Shown piece after piece: positions 34,398 through 43,812 of a stretch of 64,000 nt of DNA (positions are counted from its first letter, which is position 1; the number at the start of each line of letters is the position of its first letter). The notes below the pieces were generated by a model. It was not told the origin of the DNA, searched no databases, and saw nothing but the letters and a program-made list of their open reading frames with translations. The DNA comes from Breoghania sp. (GTDB lineage: Bacteria > Pseudomonadota > Alphaproteobacteria > Rhizobiales > Stappiaceae): NCBI RefSeq assembly GCF_963674635.1, contig NZ_OY771475.1, positions 4,261,001 through 4,325,000 of the forward strand, in the 5' to 3' direction. A program made the position numbers and the translations under genes.

Positions 34398-35924
34398 GTG
34401 AGGGTGCCCGGAGTGGCCGAGACCCCGAATGACGTCGTGCTGTCTCTGCGCGATGTGAAGAAGACCTTCGGACCGATCACGGCGATCAAGCGGATGGAGC
34501 TCGACGTGCGTCGGGGGCGGGTCCACACGCTTCTCGGCGAAAACGGTGCGGGCAAATCCACGCTGATGAAGATCCTGGCGGGCGTTCAGCCAGCCACCGA
34601 GGGGACGATCCTGCTGGGTGGCGCGCCGTTCGCGCCCCGCTCGCCGCAGGAGGCCGCGGCCCGCGGTCTGGCGATCGTGTTTCAGGAGCTGAGCCTGGTG
34701 AACACGCTTACGGTGGCGGAGAACATTCTCGCGACCCGTGAGCCGAGCCGCTTCGGTTTTATTTCCGAGCGCAAGCTGGTGGAGCGGGCCGAGACGCTGG
34801 TGCGTGAGCTGGGTCTGCCGATCGATGTGCGCGCCCGTGTCGGTGATCTGTCCATCGCCCAGCGCCAGCTGGTCGAAATCGCCAAGGGGCTCAGTCACGA
34901 CGCCGATATCATGATCCTCGACGAGCCGACGTCGTCATTGTCGGATGCGGAAGCGGAAATCCTGTTCCGGATCGTCGGTCGGCTGACGGAAGCGGGCAAG
35001 GCGGTGATCTATATCTCGCACCGCATGGAAGAGATCATGCGGCTGTCCGACGACATCACGGTGATGCGCGACGGCGAGTACGTCGCGACGCTGGAAAAGG
35101 ACAAGACCTCCATCGACGAACTGATCGCGCTGATGGTCGGGCGGCAGATAAACGAGATCTATCCGCCGCGCGTCGGCGACGCACCGGGGCAGGATGTGGC
35201 ACCGATCCTGGAGGTGGAGCACATTTCCAGCGGACGCGTCTTTCAGGATGTGAGCTTTTCGGTCAAGCCGGGCGAGATCCTGGGATTCTTCGGTCTCGTC
35301 GGTTCGGGCCGATCCGATGTCATGAAGGCGCTGTTCGGCATGCGCTGGTATGAGGGCACAATCCGGCTCGATGGCAACGAGGTGGCGCTGAAGGATCCTT
35401 CCGACGCCATCCGTCAGGGCATCGGCTTCGTGACCGAGAACCGCAAGGAAGAGGGCCTTGTGCTGGCCCACGCCGTGCGCGCCAACATCACAATGGCGGC
35501 GCTTGGCAGCGTCTCTTCGGGCGGGTTTTTGAACCAGCAACGCGAAGGAGAATGCGCGCAGGAGGAAAGCACACGGCTCGGCGTACGCGCCGCCTCCATC
35601 GAGACGACAGCCGGTACGCTGTCTGGCGGAAACCAGCAGAAGGTCGTGCTCGCCAAGTGGCTGATGACCCGGCCACGTGTGCTGATCCTCGATGAGCCCA
35701 CACGCGGCGTCGACGTCGGCGCCAAGTTCGAGATCTACCGCATCATCCGGCAACTGGCCGCAGACGGCACCGCGATCATCATGGTCTCCTCCGATCTGCC
35801 CGAGGTGCTCGGCTTGTCGGATCGTGTGGTGATCATGTCCAGAAAGCGGGTCCAGGCGATTATGCCGCGCGCCGACCTGACACCGGAAAGCGTCATGAGT
35901 TTTGCTACGGGACAGAAGAAATGA
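34398..35924 (+). CDS. Sugar ABC transporter ATP-binding protein, RbsA-like
   Basis: 508 residues from a GTG at 34398; further GTG codons at 34404 and 34413 are equally possible starts. Two ABC domains are present. The first has GENGAGKST near 48, DIMILDEPTSSLSD and a Q-rich signature region (LSIAQRQLVEIAKGL). The second has FGLVGSGRSDVMKALFG, LSGGNQQK and VLILDEPTRGVDVG. It drives uptake through the next gene's permease. The stop overlaps the permease start by four bases. Confidence 0.93.
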   Translation: MRVPGVAETPNDVVLSLRDVKKTFGPITAIKRMELDVRRGRVHTLLGENGAGKSTLMKILAGVQPATEGTILLGGAPFAPRSPQEAAARGLAIVFQELSLVNTLTVAENILATREPSRFGFISERKLVERAETLVRELGLPIDVRARVGDLSIAQRQLVEIAKGLSHDADIMILDEPTSSLSDAEAEILFRIVGRLTEAGKAVIYISHRMEEIMRLSDDITVMRDGEYVATLEKDKTSIDELIALMVGRQINEIYPPRVGDAPGQDVAPILEVEHISSGRVFQDVSFSVKPGEILGFFGLVGSGRSDVMKALFGMRWYEGTIRLDGNEVALKDPSDAIRQGIGFVTENRKEEGLVLAHAVRANITMAALGSVSSGGFLNQQREGECAQEESTRLGVRAASIETTAGTLSGGNQQKVVLAKWLMTRPRVLILDEPTRGVDVGAKFEIYRIIRQLAADGTAIIMVSSDLPEVLGLSDRVVIMSRKRVQAIMPRADLTPESVMSFATGQKK

Positions 35925-36895
35925 CCGAGACATCCGTCTACAAGGCCGATCCCATGGCCACCCTCAAGACCATGATGCGCCAATATGGCGGCATCTTCCT
36001 CGCGCTCGTCGCGCTGTGTGTGATCTTCTCCATCGCCAATCCGCGCTTCATGTCGGTGGCGAACCTGATGAACATCCTGCAGCAGGTGGCGGTGATCGCC
36101 ATTGCGGCCTTCGGCATGACCTGGGTGATCCTGCTGGGCGAGATTGACCTTTCCGTCGGCTCCATCATCGCGGTTGCCGGTATGGTGGGGGCACAGGTGA
36201 TCGGGCTCGGGTGGGGCTTCACACCGGCGCTGATGCTGACGTTGGTGTCCGGCATCCTGATGGGCGGCGTGAACGGGCTCCTGACGGCCAGGTTGTTGTT
36301 GCCATCCTTCATCGTGACCGTTGCGACGATGAGCATCTACCGCGGCATGGTGAGCCTGCCGACGAATGGCGCTCCGGCGATGATCATGGACCCGACATGG
36401 ACCGCCATCGGCGCCAACAGCTTCCTCGGCGTGCCGATCATCATCTGGATCGTGGTGGCGCTGTTCATCGCCAACCACATCCTGCTGTCGAAGACCACCT
36501 TCGGTCGCAAGACCTATCTGACCGGCGGCAACCGCGAGGCGGCGCTTTATTCCGGCATCAAGGTCGACCGGATGAAGATTGTGATCTTCATGATCTCCGG
36601 TCTGATGGCCTCGATCTCCGGCATCTTGTTGTCCTCACGCCTCTATTCGGCACAGACCAACGCCGGAATGAGCTACGAGCTCGACGCCATCGCCGCTGCC
36701 GTTCTGGGCGGCACGTCGCTGTCCGGCGGAACGGGCTCGATGATCGGAACGCTGATCGGCGCGCTGATCATCGGCGCGCTCAACAATGGCATGAACATGC
36801 TGTCCGTTCCCTATTTCTACCAGCTGATCGTCAAGGGGCTTGTTATCGTATTCGCCGTCTGGCTCGACGTGCGCTCCAAGCGTCGGAAAGTCTGA
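35921..36895 (+). CDS. Sugar ABC transporter permease, RbsC-like
   Basis: 324 residues, about ten membrane segments. The family signature AFGMTWVILLGEIDLSVGSIIAVAGMVG is near residues 65-92, with AIAAAVLGGTSLSGGTGSMIGTLIGALI near 255-282. ATGA overlap with the ATPase gene shows translational coupling; an in-frame ATG twelve codons downstream is an alternative start. It forms a homodimeric channel in the inner membrane. The kinase gene follows after three bases. Confidence 0.93.
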   Translation: MTETSVYKADPMATLKTMMRQYGGIFLALVALCVIFSIANPRFMSVANLMNILQQVAVIAIAAFGMTWVILLGEIDLSVGSIIAVAGMVGAQVIGLGWGFTPALMLTLVSGILMGGVNGLLTARLLLPSFIVTVATMSIYRGMVSLPTNGAPAMIMDPTWTAIGANSFLGVPIIIWIVVALFIANHILLSKTTFGRKTYLTGGNREAALYSGIKVDRMKIVIFMISGLMASISGILLSSRLYSAQTNAGMSYELDAIAAAVLGGTSLSGGTGSMIGTLIGALIIGALNNGMNMLSVPYFYQLIVKGLVIVFAVWLDVRSKRRKV

Positions 36896-36898
36896 GCA

Positions 36899-37849
36899 AT
36901 GGCTGACAAGCAGCTTCTGACCGTCGGCGAGGTTCTCGTCGAGATCGTTGCCACGACAAAAGGCGACGGGTTTCGCGCCGCGCAACCGCTGATCGGGCCG
37001 TTCCCCTCCGGAGCGCCTGCGATTTTTGTCGACCAGGCGGCCCGTATCGGCGCGGGGGCGGCGATCATCTCGCGCGTCGGGGCCGACGATTTCGGGCGGG
37101 TCAATCTCGACCGGCTTTCGGCCGACGGGGTGAACATCGCCGGCATCGCCATCGCCGAGGATGGCGCGCCGACGGGCTCTGCCTTCGTGCGCTACCGCGA
37201 GGATGGCTCGCGCGCTTTCGTGTTCAACATCGCACATTCCGCCTGCGGCCAGCTGGAGCTGACGGCAGAGGCGGAAGCGGTGATCGACACCTCATCGCAT
37301 ATTCACGTGATGGGCACGGCGCTCAGCTCCCCGGGGCTTTCGAAACTGCTGAAGACAGCGATTGCGCGGATCAAGGCGCAAGGCGGGACGCTCTCCTTCG
37401 ATCCGAACCTGCGGCCGGAGATCCTGGATACGCCGGGCCTGCGCTCCGCTCTTGGAGAGGTTCTGGCGCAGACGGACGTGTTCCTGCCCTCGGGCGACGA
37501 GATCTTCCTCTTCACCGAAGCGCAGGACGAGGATGGGGCGGTGAAGGACCTGCTGGCGCGGGGCATTCCGGAGATCGTTGTGAAGCGCGGGGCAAAGGGA
37601 GCCTCGCACTTCTGCGCCACCGGGCGCACGGATGTGGCGCCGCTCAAGGTGGAGGAAATCGATCCGACAGGTGCGGGCGACTGCTTCGGCGGTGCCTTTG
37701 TCGGGATGTGGCTTATGGGACACTCGGTGGAGGAGGCGCTCGCCTATGCCAATGCGGCGGGCGCGCATGCGGTGACGAAGGTCGGGCCGATGGAGGGGGC
37801 GGCGACCCGTGCCGAACTCGATCAATTCATGAAAGACCGTACGAGGTAA
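36899..37849 (+). CDS. PfkB-family sugar kinase, candidate tagatose kinase
   Basis: 316 residues, ribokinase/PfkB fold. The N-terminal GEVLVEIVATTKG and the glycine-rich region (about 38-55) are present, as is the family signature DPTGAGDCFGGAFVGMWL near 256-273 with its catalytic Asp. It phosphorylates an imported sugar with ATP. The next gene is GatZ-like. In Agrobacterium a PfkB tagatose kinase works together with GatZ, which then acts as a tagatose-6-phosphate epimerase. By that analogy this enzyme could make D-tagatose 6-phosphate. Fructokinase or 2-keto-3-deoxygluconate kinase activity cannot be excluded. Confidence 0.85.
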   Translation: MADKQLLTVGEVLVEIVATTKGDGFRAAQPLIGPFPSGAPAIFVDQAARIGAGAAIISRVGADDFGRVNLDRLSADGVNIAGIAIAEDGAPTGSAFVRYREDGSRAFVFNIAHSACGQLELTAEAEAVIDTSSHIHVMGTALSSPGLSKLLKTAIARIKAQGGTLSFDPNLRPEILDTPGLRSALGEVLAQTDVFLPSGDEIFLFTEAQDEDGAVKDLLARGIPEIVVKRGAKGASHFCATGRTDVAPLKVEEIDPTGAGDCFGGAFVGMWLMGHSVEEALAYANAAGAHAVTKVGPMEGAATRAELDQFMKDRTR

Positions 37850-37852
37850 GCG

Positions 37853-39133
37853 ATGCCGACGAACATTCTCCACGACCTTTCCGACTGGCGCGGACGCGAC
37901 GGCGCGTCGGGCATCCCCTCGATCTGCACGGCCCATCCGCAGGTTCTGGTCGCCGCCATGCGCGCGACCACGCCGACCGGCCTGCCCTTGCTGGTCGAGG
38001 CGACCTGCAACCAGGTCAATCAGGATGGCGGCTATACCGGCATGACACCGGCCGACTATCGCGATCTCGTTTTCGGACTGGCGGATAGCGAGGGTTTCGA
38101 CCGCTCCCGACTCATTCTCGCTGGCGACCATCTCGGCCCCAACCCATGGAAGGCCCTGCCTGCGGACGAGGCGATGGCAAAGGCGGAAGGGATGATCGCG
38201 GCCTTCGCGGCGGCGGGGTTCACCAAGCTGCACCTGGACTGTTCCATGGGCTGCAAGGGCGAACCGGTGGCGCTGAGCGACGATGAGACGGCTGAGCGCG
38301 CGGCGCGTCTGGCCGAGGTCGCGGAGGCCAATCTGCCTGGCGGCGATGTGCCTGCGCCGGTCTACATCATCGGCACCGAGGTTCCTGTTCCCGGCGGGGC
38401 GACGGAAGAGCTGGACGAACTGGAATTGACCGATCCGGAGGCCGCGAAAACGACCCGCAAGATCCACGAGGCCGCATTCGGCGCGCGCGGGCTTTCGGAT
38501 GCCTTTTCGCGGGTCGTGGGCCTAGTTGTGCAGCCGGGTGTCGAATACGGCAATCACAATGTGATCGACTATGACAGCGCCAAGGCGCAGTCGTTGAGCG
38601 CGGCGCTGGCCGATATGTCCGGCCTGGTTTTCGAGGCCCATTCCACCGACTATCAGACGCGCGCGAACCTGCGGGCGCTGGTGCGCGACGGCTTTGCCAT
38701 CCTGAAGGTCGGCCCCGGGCTTACCTTCCGTTGGCGCGAGGCGCTCTACGGTCTCGACATCATCGCCTCGGAACTGTTTCCCGGTGCGCGCGAAAAGACA
38801 CTGCGCCAGGCCATGGAAGGGGTCATGCTGGCCGATCCGGCCAACTGGGATCGCTATTACGAGGGCGACGAGACTGAACGCGCCATGATGCGGCACTTCT
38901 CCTACTCGGACCGTATCCGCTACTACTGGCCCGCACCGGCGGCGCAGGAAGCGGAACGGGCGTTGTTCGCCCTGCTCGACGGCGTGGAGATCCCCGAACC
39001 CCTGATCAGCGCCTATCTGGGCGCGCGCTATGCTGACGTTCGTGCCGGTCGTCTCGCACCGAAGGCGCGCGAACTTGCTCTTGCTGCGGTCGAGGATCTG
39101 GTAGACGACTATATCTTTGCCTGCAGGGACTGA
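37853..39133 (+). CDS. GatZ/KbaZ family protein, possible D-tagatose 6-phosphate 4-epimerase
   Basis: 426 residues, the usual GatZ/KbaZ/AgaZ length. Family stretches are GIPSICTAHPQVLVAAM near 20-36, LVEATCNQVNQDGGYTGMTP near 46-65, LAGDHLGPNPWK near 88-99, HLDCSMGC near 127-134 and KVGPGLTFRWREALYGLD near 286-303. In enterobacteria GatZ is a partner of the GatY aldolase, but no GatY/KbaY gene is present here. This supports the alternative role shown in Agrobacterium, epimerising tagatose 6-phosphate to fructose 6-phosphate. It is three bases behind the kinase gene. Confidence 0.88.
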   Translation: MPTNILHDLSDWRGRDGASGIPSICTAHPQVLVAAMRATTPTGLPLLVEATCNQVNQDGGYTGMTPADYRDLVFGLADSEGFDRSRLILAGDHLGPNPWKALPADEAMAKAEGMIAAFAAAGFTKLHLDCSMGCKGEPVALSDDETAERAARLAEVAEANLPGGDVPAPVYIIGTEVPVPGGATEELDELELTDPEAAKTTRKIHEAAFGARGLSDAFSRVVGLVVQPGVEYGNHNVIDYDSAKAQSLSAALADMSGLVFEAHSTDYQTRANLRALVRDGFAILKVGPGLTFRWREALYGLDIIASELFPGAREKTLRQAMEGVMLADPANWDRYYEGDETERAMMRHFSYSDRIRYYWPAPAAQEAERALFALLDGVEIPEPLISAYLGARYADVRAGRLAPKARELALAAVEDLVDDYIFACRD

Positions 39134-39139
39134 GGGAGT

Positions 39140-40204
39140 TTGACAGGGTTGGAGGGCGACGACAGCACGAAGGATCGCGACGACGAGGGGACCGGTATCC
39201 GGACGATGGAGGAATTCGCGGCCTTTGTCGGTCTGTCCCGGCCGACCGTGTCGAAATATTTCAACGACCCTGTCTCGATGCGCGCCAAGACGCGCGCGCG
39301 CATCGAGGCGGCGGTCGAGCAATCCGGATTTCGGCCGAACCTGCTGGCCTCCAACCTCAAGCGCAGCCGGACCCGCGTGCTCGGGGTCATCATTCCCGAC
39401 AATTCCGATCCGTTCTACATGGAACTGACCCGGTGCATCGAGGAGATCGCCGAGCGGGCGGGCTATTTCTCTTTCGTGCTGACGTCGAACGGACAGCGGG
39501 AGAGGGAGACGGAGGCGATCGGACGCCTTCAGTCGCTGAACGTGGCCGGCGCGATCGTCGTGCCAATAGGGGCAGGTGAGACGAACACCGAACTCGCCCG
39601 CCTGGAGGCGCGCATTCCGCTTGTCTATGTCGACAGTCGCCCCGACCATGACGCCCCCTTCGTGGGGACGGAAAACGGGCAAAGCTTCAACCTGATCGTC
39701 GATTATCTGTGCCGCTCCGGCGAGCCTCCGGCCTTCCTGGGGATGCCCGAGGTTAATCGCAACGCGGGCGCGCGCCGACGCGCCTATGCCGCGGGCATGC
39801 GCGCGGTGGGGGCCGAACCGGTATTCCTGGACCTGCCGAAGGAAACGACCTGGAACTTCGAACGGGTGGGACACGCGGTGATGACCGCTGCGCTCGCCTC
39901 GCACAATCGTCCACGAACCGTCCTTTGTGCCAATGATCGCCTGGCCTTCGGCGCGTTGCTGGCGGCCTGGGAGGCGGGGTTGCGGGTCGGGCACGCGGAA
40001 GGGTCCGACATCCGGATCGCCGGTCACGACGATCATCCACTTGCGCGCTACACCTGTCCGCCGCTGACAACCGTGGCGCAGAATTGCAAAGAGATCGCGC
40101 GCACCGCCATGCACAAGCTCATCGCCCGTCTCGATGATACGGGGGACGAGGGGCCGTTGTGCTGTCTGCTGCGCGGCGATCTCATCCTGCGCGCATCCGC
40201 CTGA
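39140..40204 (+). CDS. LacI-family transcriptional regulator
   Basis: 354 residues from a TTG at 39140; an ATG at 39206 just before the helix-turn-helix is an alternative. The DNA-binding domain (MEEFAAFVGLSRPTVSKYFNDP... about residues 23-70, with SGFRPNLLASNLKRSR as the hinge helix) is followed by a periplasmic-binding-like effector domain (about 80-350). It lies seven bases behind the GatZ gene, in the same operon, and probably represses it until the sugar or its phosphate is present. A candidate operator lies near 33323. Confidence 0.88.
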   Translation: MTGLEGDDSTKDRDDEGTGIRTMEEFAAFVGLSRPTVSKYFNDPVSMRAKTRARIEAAVEQSGFRPNLLASNLKRSRTRVLGVIIPDNSDPFYMELTRCIEEIAERAGYFSFVLTSNGQRERETEAIGRLQSLNVAGAIVVPIGAGETNTELARLEARIPLVYVDSRPDHDAPFVGTENGQSFNLIVDYLCRSGEPPAFLGMPEVNRNAGARRRAYAAGMRAVGAEPVFLDLPKETTWNFERVGHAVMTAALASHNRPRTVLCANDRLAFGALLAAWEAGLRVGHAEGSDIRIAGHDDHPLARYTCPPLTTVAQNCKEIARTAMHKLIARLDDTGDEGPLCCLLRGDLILRASA

Positions 40205-40493
40205 ACCGTCCCGGCGCATGGTCCTTCCGATCGTTATCGGTGGTCGCTGTAAGGCTGGCCAGGCACTGATATCGCGCTGCAGGCGTGGCGCATGGCGGTA
40301 TGGCGTCGAAAGCCGAATGGCAAGGTTCTGGCCAATTCCGATCAGCGGTCGCAGTTCACCTGCAGGACTGGGCTGGGTCCTTGAAGCTCTACACCCCCAA
40401 GCGCAAGCCCGTCAGCAACGGGATGCTGGCATCTGGGCGTTCGAATGGCAGCAGGCAGTGTCGTCCGAGGGTATCGACGAAGCTTGGGGCTGC

Positions 40494-42158
40494 TCACCTG
40501 AACGCCCGTTGCTTGGTCTCGCGGTCAATCTCGATCCTGCCCTTGAGCTTCCGGAGTTCGAAAGCAGAGACCAGGATCTCGATCCGCACGGTCCAATTGC
40601 AGGCGACGGGGATCGCCAGTTCGGGGATCGTCCAGATTGCCTCATCTTGCCGCTGGGCCTTACGCCGGAACGGCTCGATCCCGGCGTGCGGGCAGGCCAT
40701 CACGAGGTCGACTTCCTCGGCCATGAGCGGTGCGAAGTCGCCTGTGAGCAGTTCGATTGATGCGGATGTCTCCCCCACCTGGCCTGGGTCGAGCGATAGC
40801 GTCGCCATCGCCGCCTCGCTATGGATATGGAGTGAGACGGGAGGCGCCTTCAGCTGCAAGAGGGATCGCGGTGGCGGCGTGTAGCGCCATGTGGTCACGA
40901 CGCAGAGTACGCAGACAGCGAGCATGGTCTCGATTGCGATCATGCGCACCAGCCGACGTGTTGGCGCTTGCTGCGCGCGCAGGACGGGCTGGGTGAGCCG
41001 CCAGCGGTTATGGGCGGCAAACATGAGCAGCAGAGCGACGAGGCTCAGCTTGACGAGCAGCACCCGGCCATAGGCCGTGTCCCACAGCGCGGACGGTTGT
41101 TGCACTTGAACCCAGGCGATGAAAAGCCCCGCTGCAAAGAGGAGGAGGAGCGCGACCGGAATGACGCGCGAGAACCGGTCGAGCGCAGGCAATGCCTGCG
41201 GATCGCGCCTGCGAAGCGCGAGACCGAGCGGCGGCAGGGCGCCGATCCAGGACAGCACCGTCGCTGCATGGATAAAGACCGCCAGCCGCATCAGCGCCTG
41301 GGGGTCTGCCGTCGCTGCGTGGCCGCTCAACGTCAGCGACAGGCAGGCGACGACGGCTGCCGCGGTAATCAGGAGGCGCGCGAGCGTGCCCTTGGCGATC
41401 GCTGTGCATGTAGGGGATCGAGCAAGGGCGGCCAGAGCTAAGGCCGCAAGCCCAACGCCGACGGCGGGTGCCAGGCTCGTGCTTAAGGCAGCCAGCCAGG
41501 GAGCGGGCGAGACGATCTGGGTGAGCGGCGCGCCGAGTGCATCGAGGCCCTGAAATCCGAGCGAGACGACACCGCCCGTCGCGCCAAGTACCAACAGGCG
41601 GGTGTAGAGCCGCGCGGGTTGAGTGCCAGCCGCGAAAAGGAAAGACGTGGCCGCGAGGCCGCCTATGCCGAGAAAGAGCCCGACATAGAGCATGGCGCGC
41701 GCGAGCAAATAGCCGATCCGGACCGACCAGTCCGGCGCTGTTTGCGACCCGACAGCGCCCGCACTGGGGGTGCCGATGGAGAAGATCAACGAGCCACCAA
41801 TGGGATGGCCGTCCTGTGAAACGACACGCCAGGACAGGACATGTGTGCCCTCGGCGAGATTGGCCGGCGCCTCGATGTCGAGCGTCGTATCTCGTAAAGT
41901 GGAGCGCTTAAGCTCCGTTGAGGCACCGCTCGGTGCCACCAGACGCAGTACTAGCGGGGCGACGGGTTCGTTGAACTGAAGCAGAAATCGCTTTGGGGCC
42001 GTCTTCAGAATGGCGGCATCCGCGGGCTCGGTGCTGGTCAGCGCGGCATGGGCATGCGCCTGCTGCGCAACAGGGCTGACGGATCCAAAGACAACCAGCA
42101 GCAAGGCCGCGGACACAAGCGGGAAAAGGCCGCGAAGAATATTGACCATGGCGGGCAA
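40494..42158 (-). CDS. CopC-CopD fusion copper-transport protein with C-terminal extension
   Basis: 554 residues. A signal sequence ends at AQQAHA (about 36). A CopC domain (about 37-132) starts with HAALTSTEPAD, where the N-terminal His is a copper ligand, and has SQDGHPIGG near 113 with a second His. Eight hydrophobic helices (about 145-425) match CopD. A soluble tail (about 440-554) resembles a YtkA-like copper-binding domain, with a PHAG and other His residues. The protein probably binds periplasmic copper and moves it across the inner membrane. It is the last of three copper-associated genes on this strand. Two starts (42158 and 42149) are possible. Confidence 0.88.
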   Translation of the reverse strand: MPAMVNILRGLFPLVSAALLLVVFGSVSPVAQQAHAHAALTSTEPADAAILKTAPKRFLLQFNEPVAPLVLRLVAPSGASTELKRSTLRDTTLDIEAPANLAEGTHVLSWRVVSQDGHPIGGSLIFSIGTPSAGAVGSQTAPDWSVRIGYLLARAMLYVGLFLGIGGLAATSFLFAAGTQPARLYTRLLVLGATGGVVSLGFQGLDALGAPLTQIVSPAPWLAALSTSLAPAVGVGLAALALAALARSPTCTAIAKGTLARLLITAAAVVACLSLTLSGHAATADPQALMRLAVFIHAATVLSWIGALPPLGLALRRRDPQALPALDRFSRVIPVALLLLFAAGLFIAWVQVQQPSALWDTAYGRVLLVKLSLVALLLMFAAHNRWRLTQPVLRAQQAPTRRLVRMIAIETMLAVCVLCVVTTWRYTPPPRSLLQLKAPPVSLHIHSEAAMATLSLDPGQVGETSASIELLTGDFAPLMAEEVDLVMACPHAGIEPFRRKAQRQDEAIWTIPELAIPVACNWTVRIEILVSAFELRKLKGRIEIDRETKQRAFR

Positions 42159-42305
42159 GCCTCTGGAGAAAACCGCGTTGCGTGGCGGCGCCTAAGGGCA
42201 CTTCATGTCGGTGAAAAGGGGGGGGGCGGGAAGACGTGGCCCGCGCCCGTGTTCGGCTGCGGATCCGACACGCGCTTTCGCGCTGGCCGGATCCGCTTTG
42301 CGCGA

Positions 42306-42836
42306 TCAGTGGTGGCTGTGGGCCTTTTCCAGCAGCTTCAGACCCGGAGCCGGGTGATCCGGCTCGGCCTCACCCTTCGCCGGCGTTTCGATCCAGCGGG
42401 TGACGGCGCCGTCGACGCATTCCTGGACCACCGGGAAATAGAAGGTTTCGCCTGCCGGCAAGCCGTCCGTCAGCATGCCACGCAGGACGAACTCGTCATA
42501 TTCGTCGTCGGGCAGATTGCCGCCGCTCCAGGACACTTCCTTCACGCCCTCGGTCAGCTTGGCACCGTGATAGTAGTCGTAGGCCTTTTCGTACTTTCCG
42601 TGTGTCTTTTCCAGTGTCCAGCCGGGCTTCGGCATCGGCTTGACCGCGACGAAGCCTTCCGGGATCTGAATGCGTACGGCGGTCGTCGTCTTGCCGCTGC
42701 AGCCATGGGGCAAGCGGAAGGTTGCCTTGTAGGTCGAGCCGACCGGCGCTTCGCTCTGCTCAAGCGTCACATGGGCGGAGGCGGAGGTGATTGCAAAAGC
42801 CAACATGGCGCCGGCGAGAGTGAGGGACTTCGACAT
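42306..42836 (-). CDS. YcnI-like (DUF1775) copper-associated protein
   Basis: 176 residues from the ATG at 42836. A signal peptide is cut before HVTLEQSEAPVGS, so the mature N-terminal residue is His, the copper ligand of YcnI proteins. The domain follows with TYKATFRLPHGCSGKTTTAVRIQIPEG, KPGWTLEK and the FPVVQEC segment. It is periplasmic, with a His-rich end (HSHH). YcnI genes commonly sit beside CopC/CopD genes, as here (147 bases before copCD). It likely shuttles or buffers copper. The 182 bases upstream separate it from the DUF2946-like gene and may hold a promoter. Confidence 0.88.
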   Translation of the reverse strand: MSKSLTLAGAMLAFAITSASAHVTLEQSEAPVGSTYKATFRLPHGCSGKTTTAVRIQIPEGFVAVKPMPKPGWTLEKTHGKYEKAYDYYHGAKLTEGVKEVSWSGGNLPDDEYDEFVLRGMLTDGLPAGETFYFPVVQECVDGAVTRWIETPAKGEAEPDHPAPGLKLLEKAHSHH

Positions 42837-43018
42837 GAGTTTTCTCCAGAGTGTTCGGTTGAGACGCGCAGCCGCGCGCATTCGGCCAAACGGTCGCGCG
42901 TGTTTCGGCGGCGGAAAGCCAGCCGAGCGTTCAGGTGTTGGATTGTGTGGTTTCAGAGATTGTGCGCCGGCGGCGACGCGCAGCGTTGCCCCGGCGCCTT
43001 GACGCCCAGAGGGGAACG

Positions 43019-43402
43019 TCAGGTCTGGAGAGGTGGCGCGCGCGGTTGCGCTGGAGAATAGGAGCGACTGAGAACGATCGGCAGTGTTGCTTCGATCAAC
43101 GGGCGCTCGATATGGGACGGAAAAGCGAAGGAGATCGAGACCGTGTCGATCCGACCCGGCAATGCATGGCCGGCAACGCATGTGCCGCCGCGACAGCAGT
43201 CTGGAATCTTGGAGCGGTCGTTGTCCGATGCGGGGGCAGTTTGTCCTGCATTGCTGGAGCAGATCGGATTGCCGAAAAAGTCGAGGGCTACGGTTTCCGG
43301 CCCGTGCCCCAGTGCAACAGCACCCACAAGCGACTGCACGACAAGCATATAGGCGGCGATGATCGCAACCCACATGGTGTCGATTCTGCGCGCCTGCTTC
43401 AC
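43019..43402 (-). CDS. DUF2946-like small membrane-anchored protein, copper-associated
   Basis: 127 residues from a GTG at 43402 with GGGGGG upstream; the ATG at 43375 is an alternative. A single hydrophobic N-terminal segment (MWVAIIAAYMLVVQSLVGAVAL) may act as signal or anchor. The periplasmic part has four Cys (ICSSN, DCCRGGTC) and a Pro-rich end (SPAQPRAPP) as in DUF2946 proteins, which cluster with copper genes. The function is unknown; the Cys set could bind metal. It heads the copper gene group. Confidence 0.65.
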   Translation of the reverse strand: MKQARRIDTMWVAIIAAYMLVVQSLVGAVALGHGPETVALDFFGNPICSSNAGQTAPASDNDRSKIPDCCRGGTCVAGHALPGRIDTVSISFAFPSHIERPLIEATLPIVLSRSYSPAQPRAPPLQT

Positions 43403-43645
43403 TGTTTTCCCCCCAACACGCTGCGTCCCCTCGCAGAGTGGATCGGGATCCTGCTCTAGCCCGGCATCTGGGTCAATGGAAAATGCTCCCCGCCTCTTTG
43501 GGGGCGGGGAGCTCGCAGCGAACAGGAAAAGCAGCGTAATCCAGTCGCTATCTCACAATTTCAAGGCTGCATGTCCGACTGGATAAGGCGAGGGGGTGTC
43601 CGGTGCGGATCAAGCGCCGATCGCCGACAGAGGCTTGAACATGAA

Positions 43646-43673
43646 CGGCCCCGACCGCATCCGGTCGGGGCCG
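43646..43673. terminator. Strong stem-loop downstream of aceA
   Basis: CGGCCCCGACCG / CGGTCGGGGCCG is a perfect 12-bp stem with a CATC loop, followed on the plus strand by TCTTC. It lies about 220 bases beyond the aceA stop, in the 493-base gap upstream of the DUF2946-like gene, and probably ends the leftward aceA transcript. The remainder of the gap has no gene. Confidence 0.6.
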
Positions 43674-43812
43674 TCTTCATCCGAGAATAGAGACCCCGGA
43701 CAGGTCTCTCGCGAGCGTTTCACGGCTCAAGGCGGATCATGACGACAAGACAGCTCTCCCATTGGGGGAGGGAGCGAATGCTGCCACCCGTCCCGCAGCC
43801 AGATGAAACCTT

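Noticed and set aside
33438..34898. 486-codon minus-strand frame opposite the sugar-binding-protein gene
   Set aside because: Asp/His/Leu-rich shadow translation, crosses a hairpin spacer, no family match.
38522..40219. 565-codon minus-strand frame opposite gatZ-like and lacI-type genes
   Set aside because: It spans two well-supported genes on the other strand and has an Arg/His-rich shadow composition.
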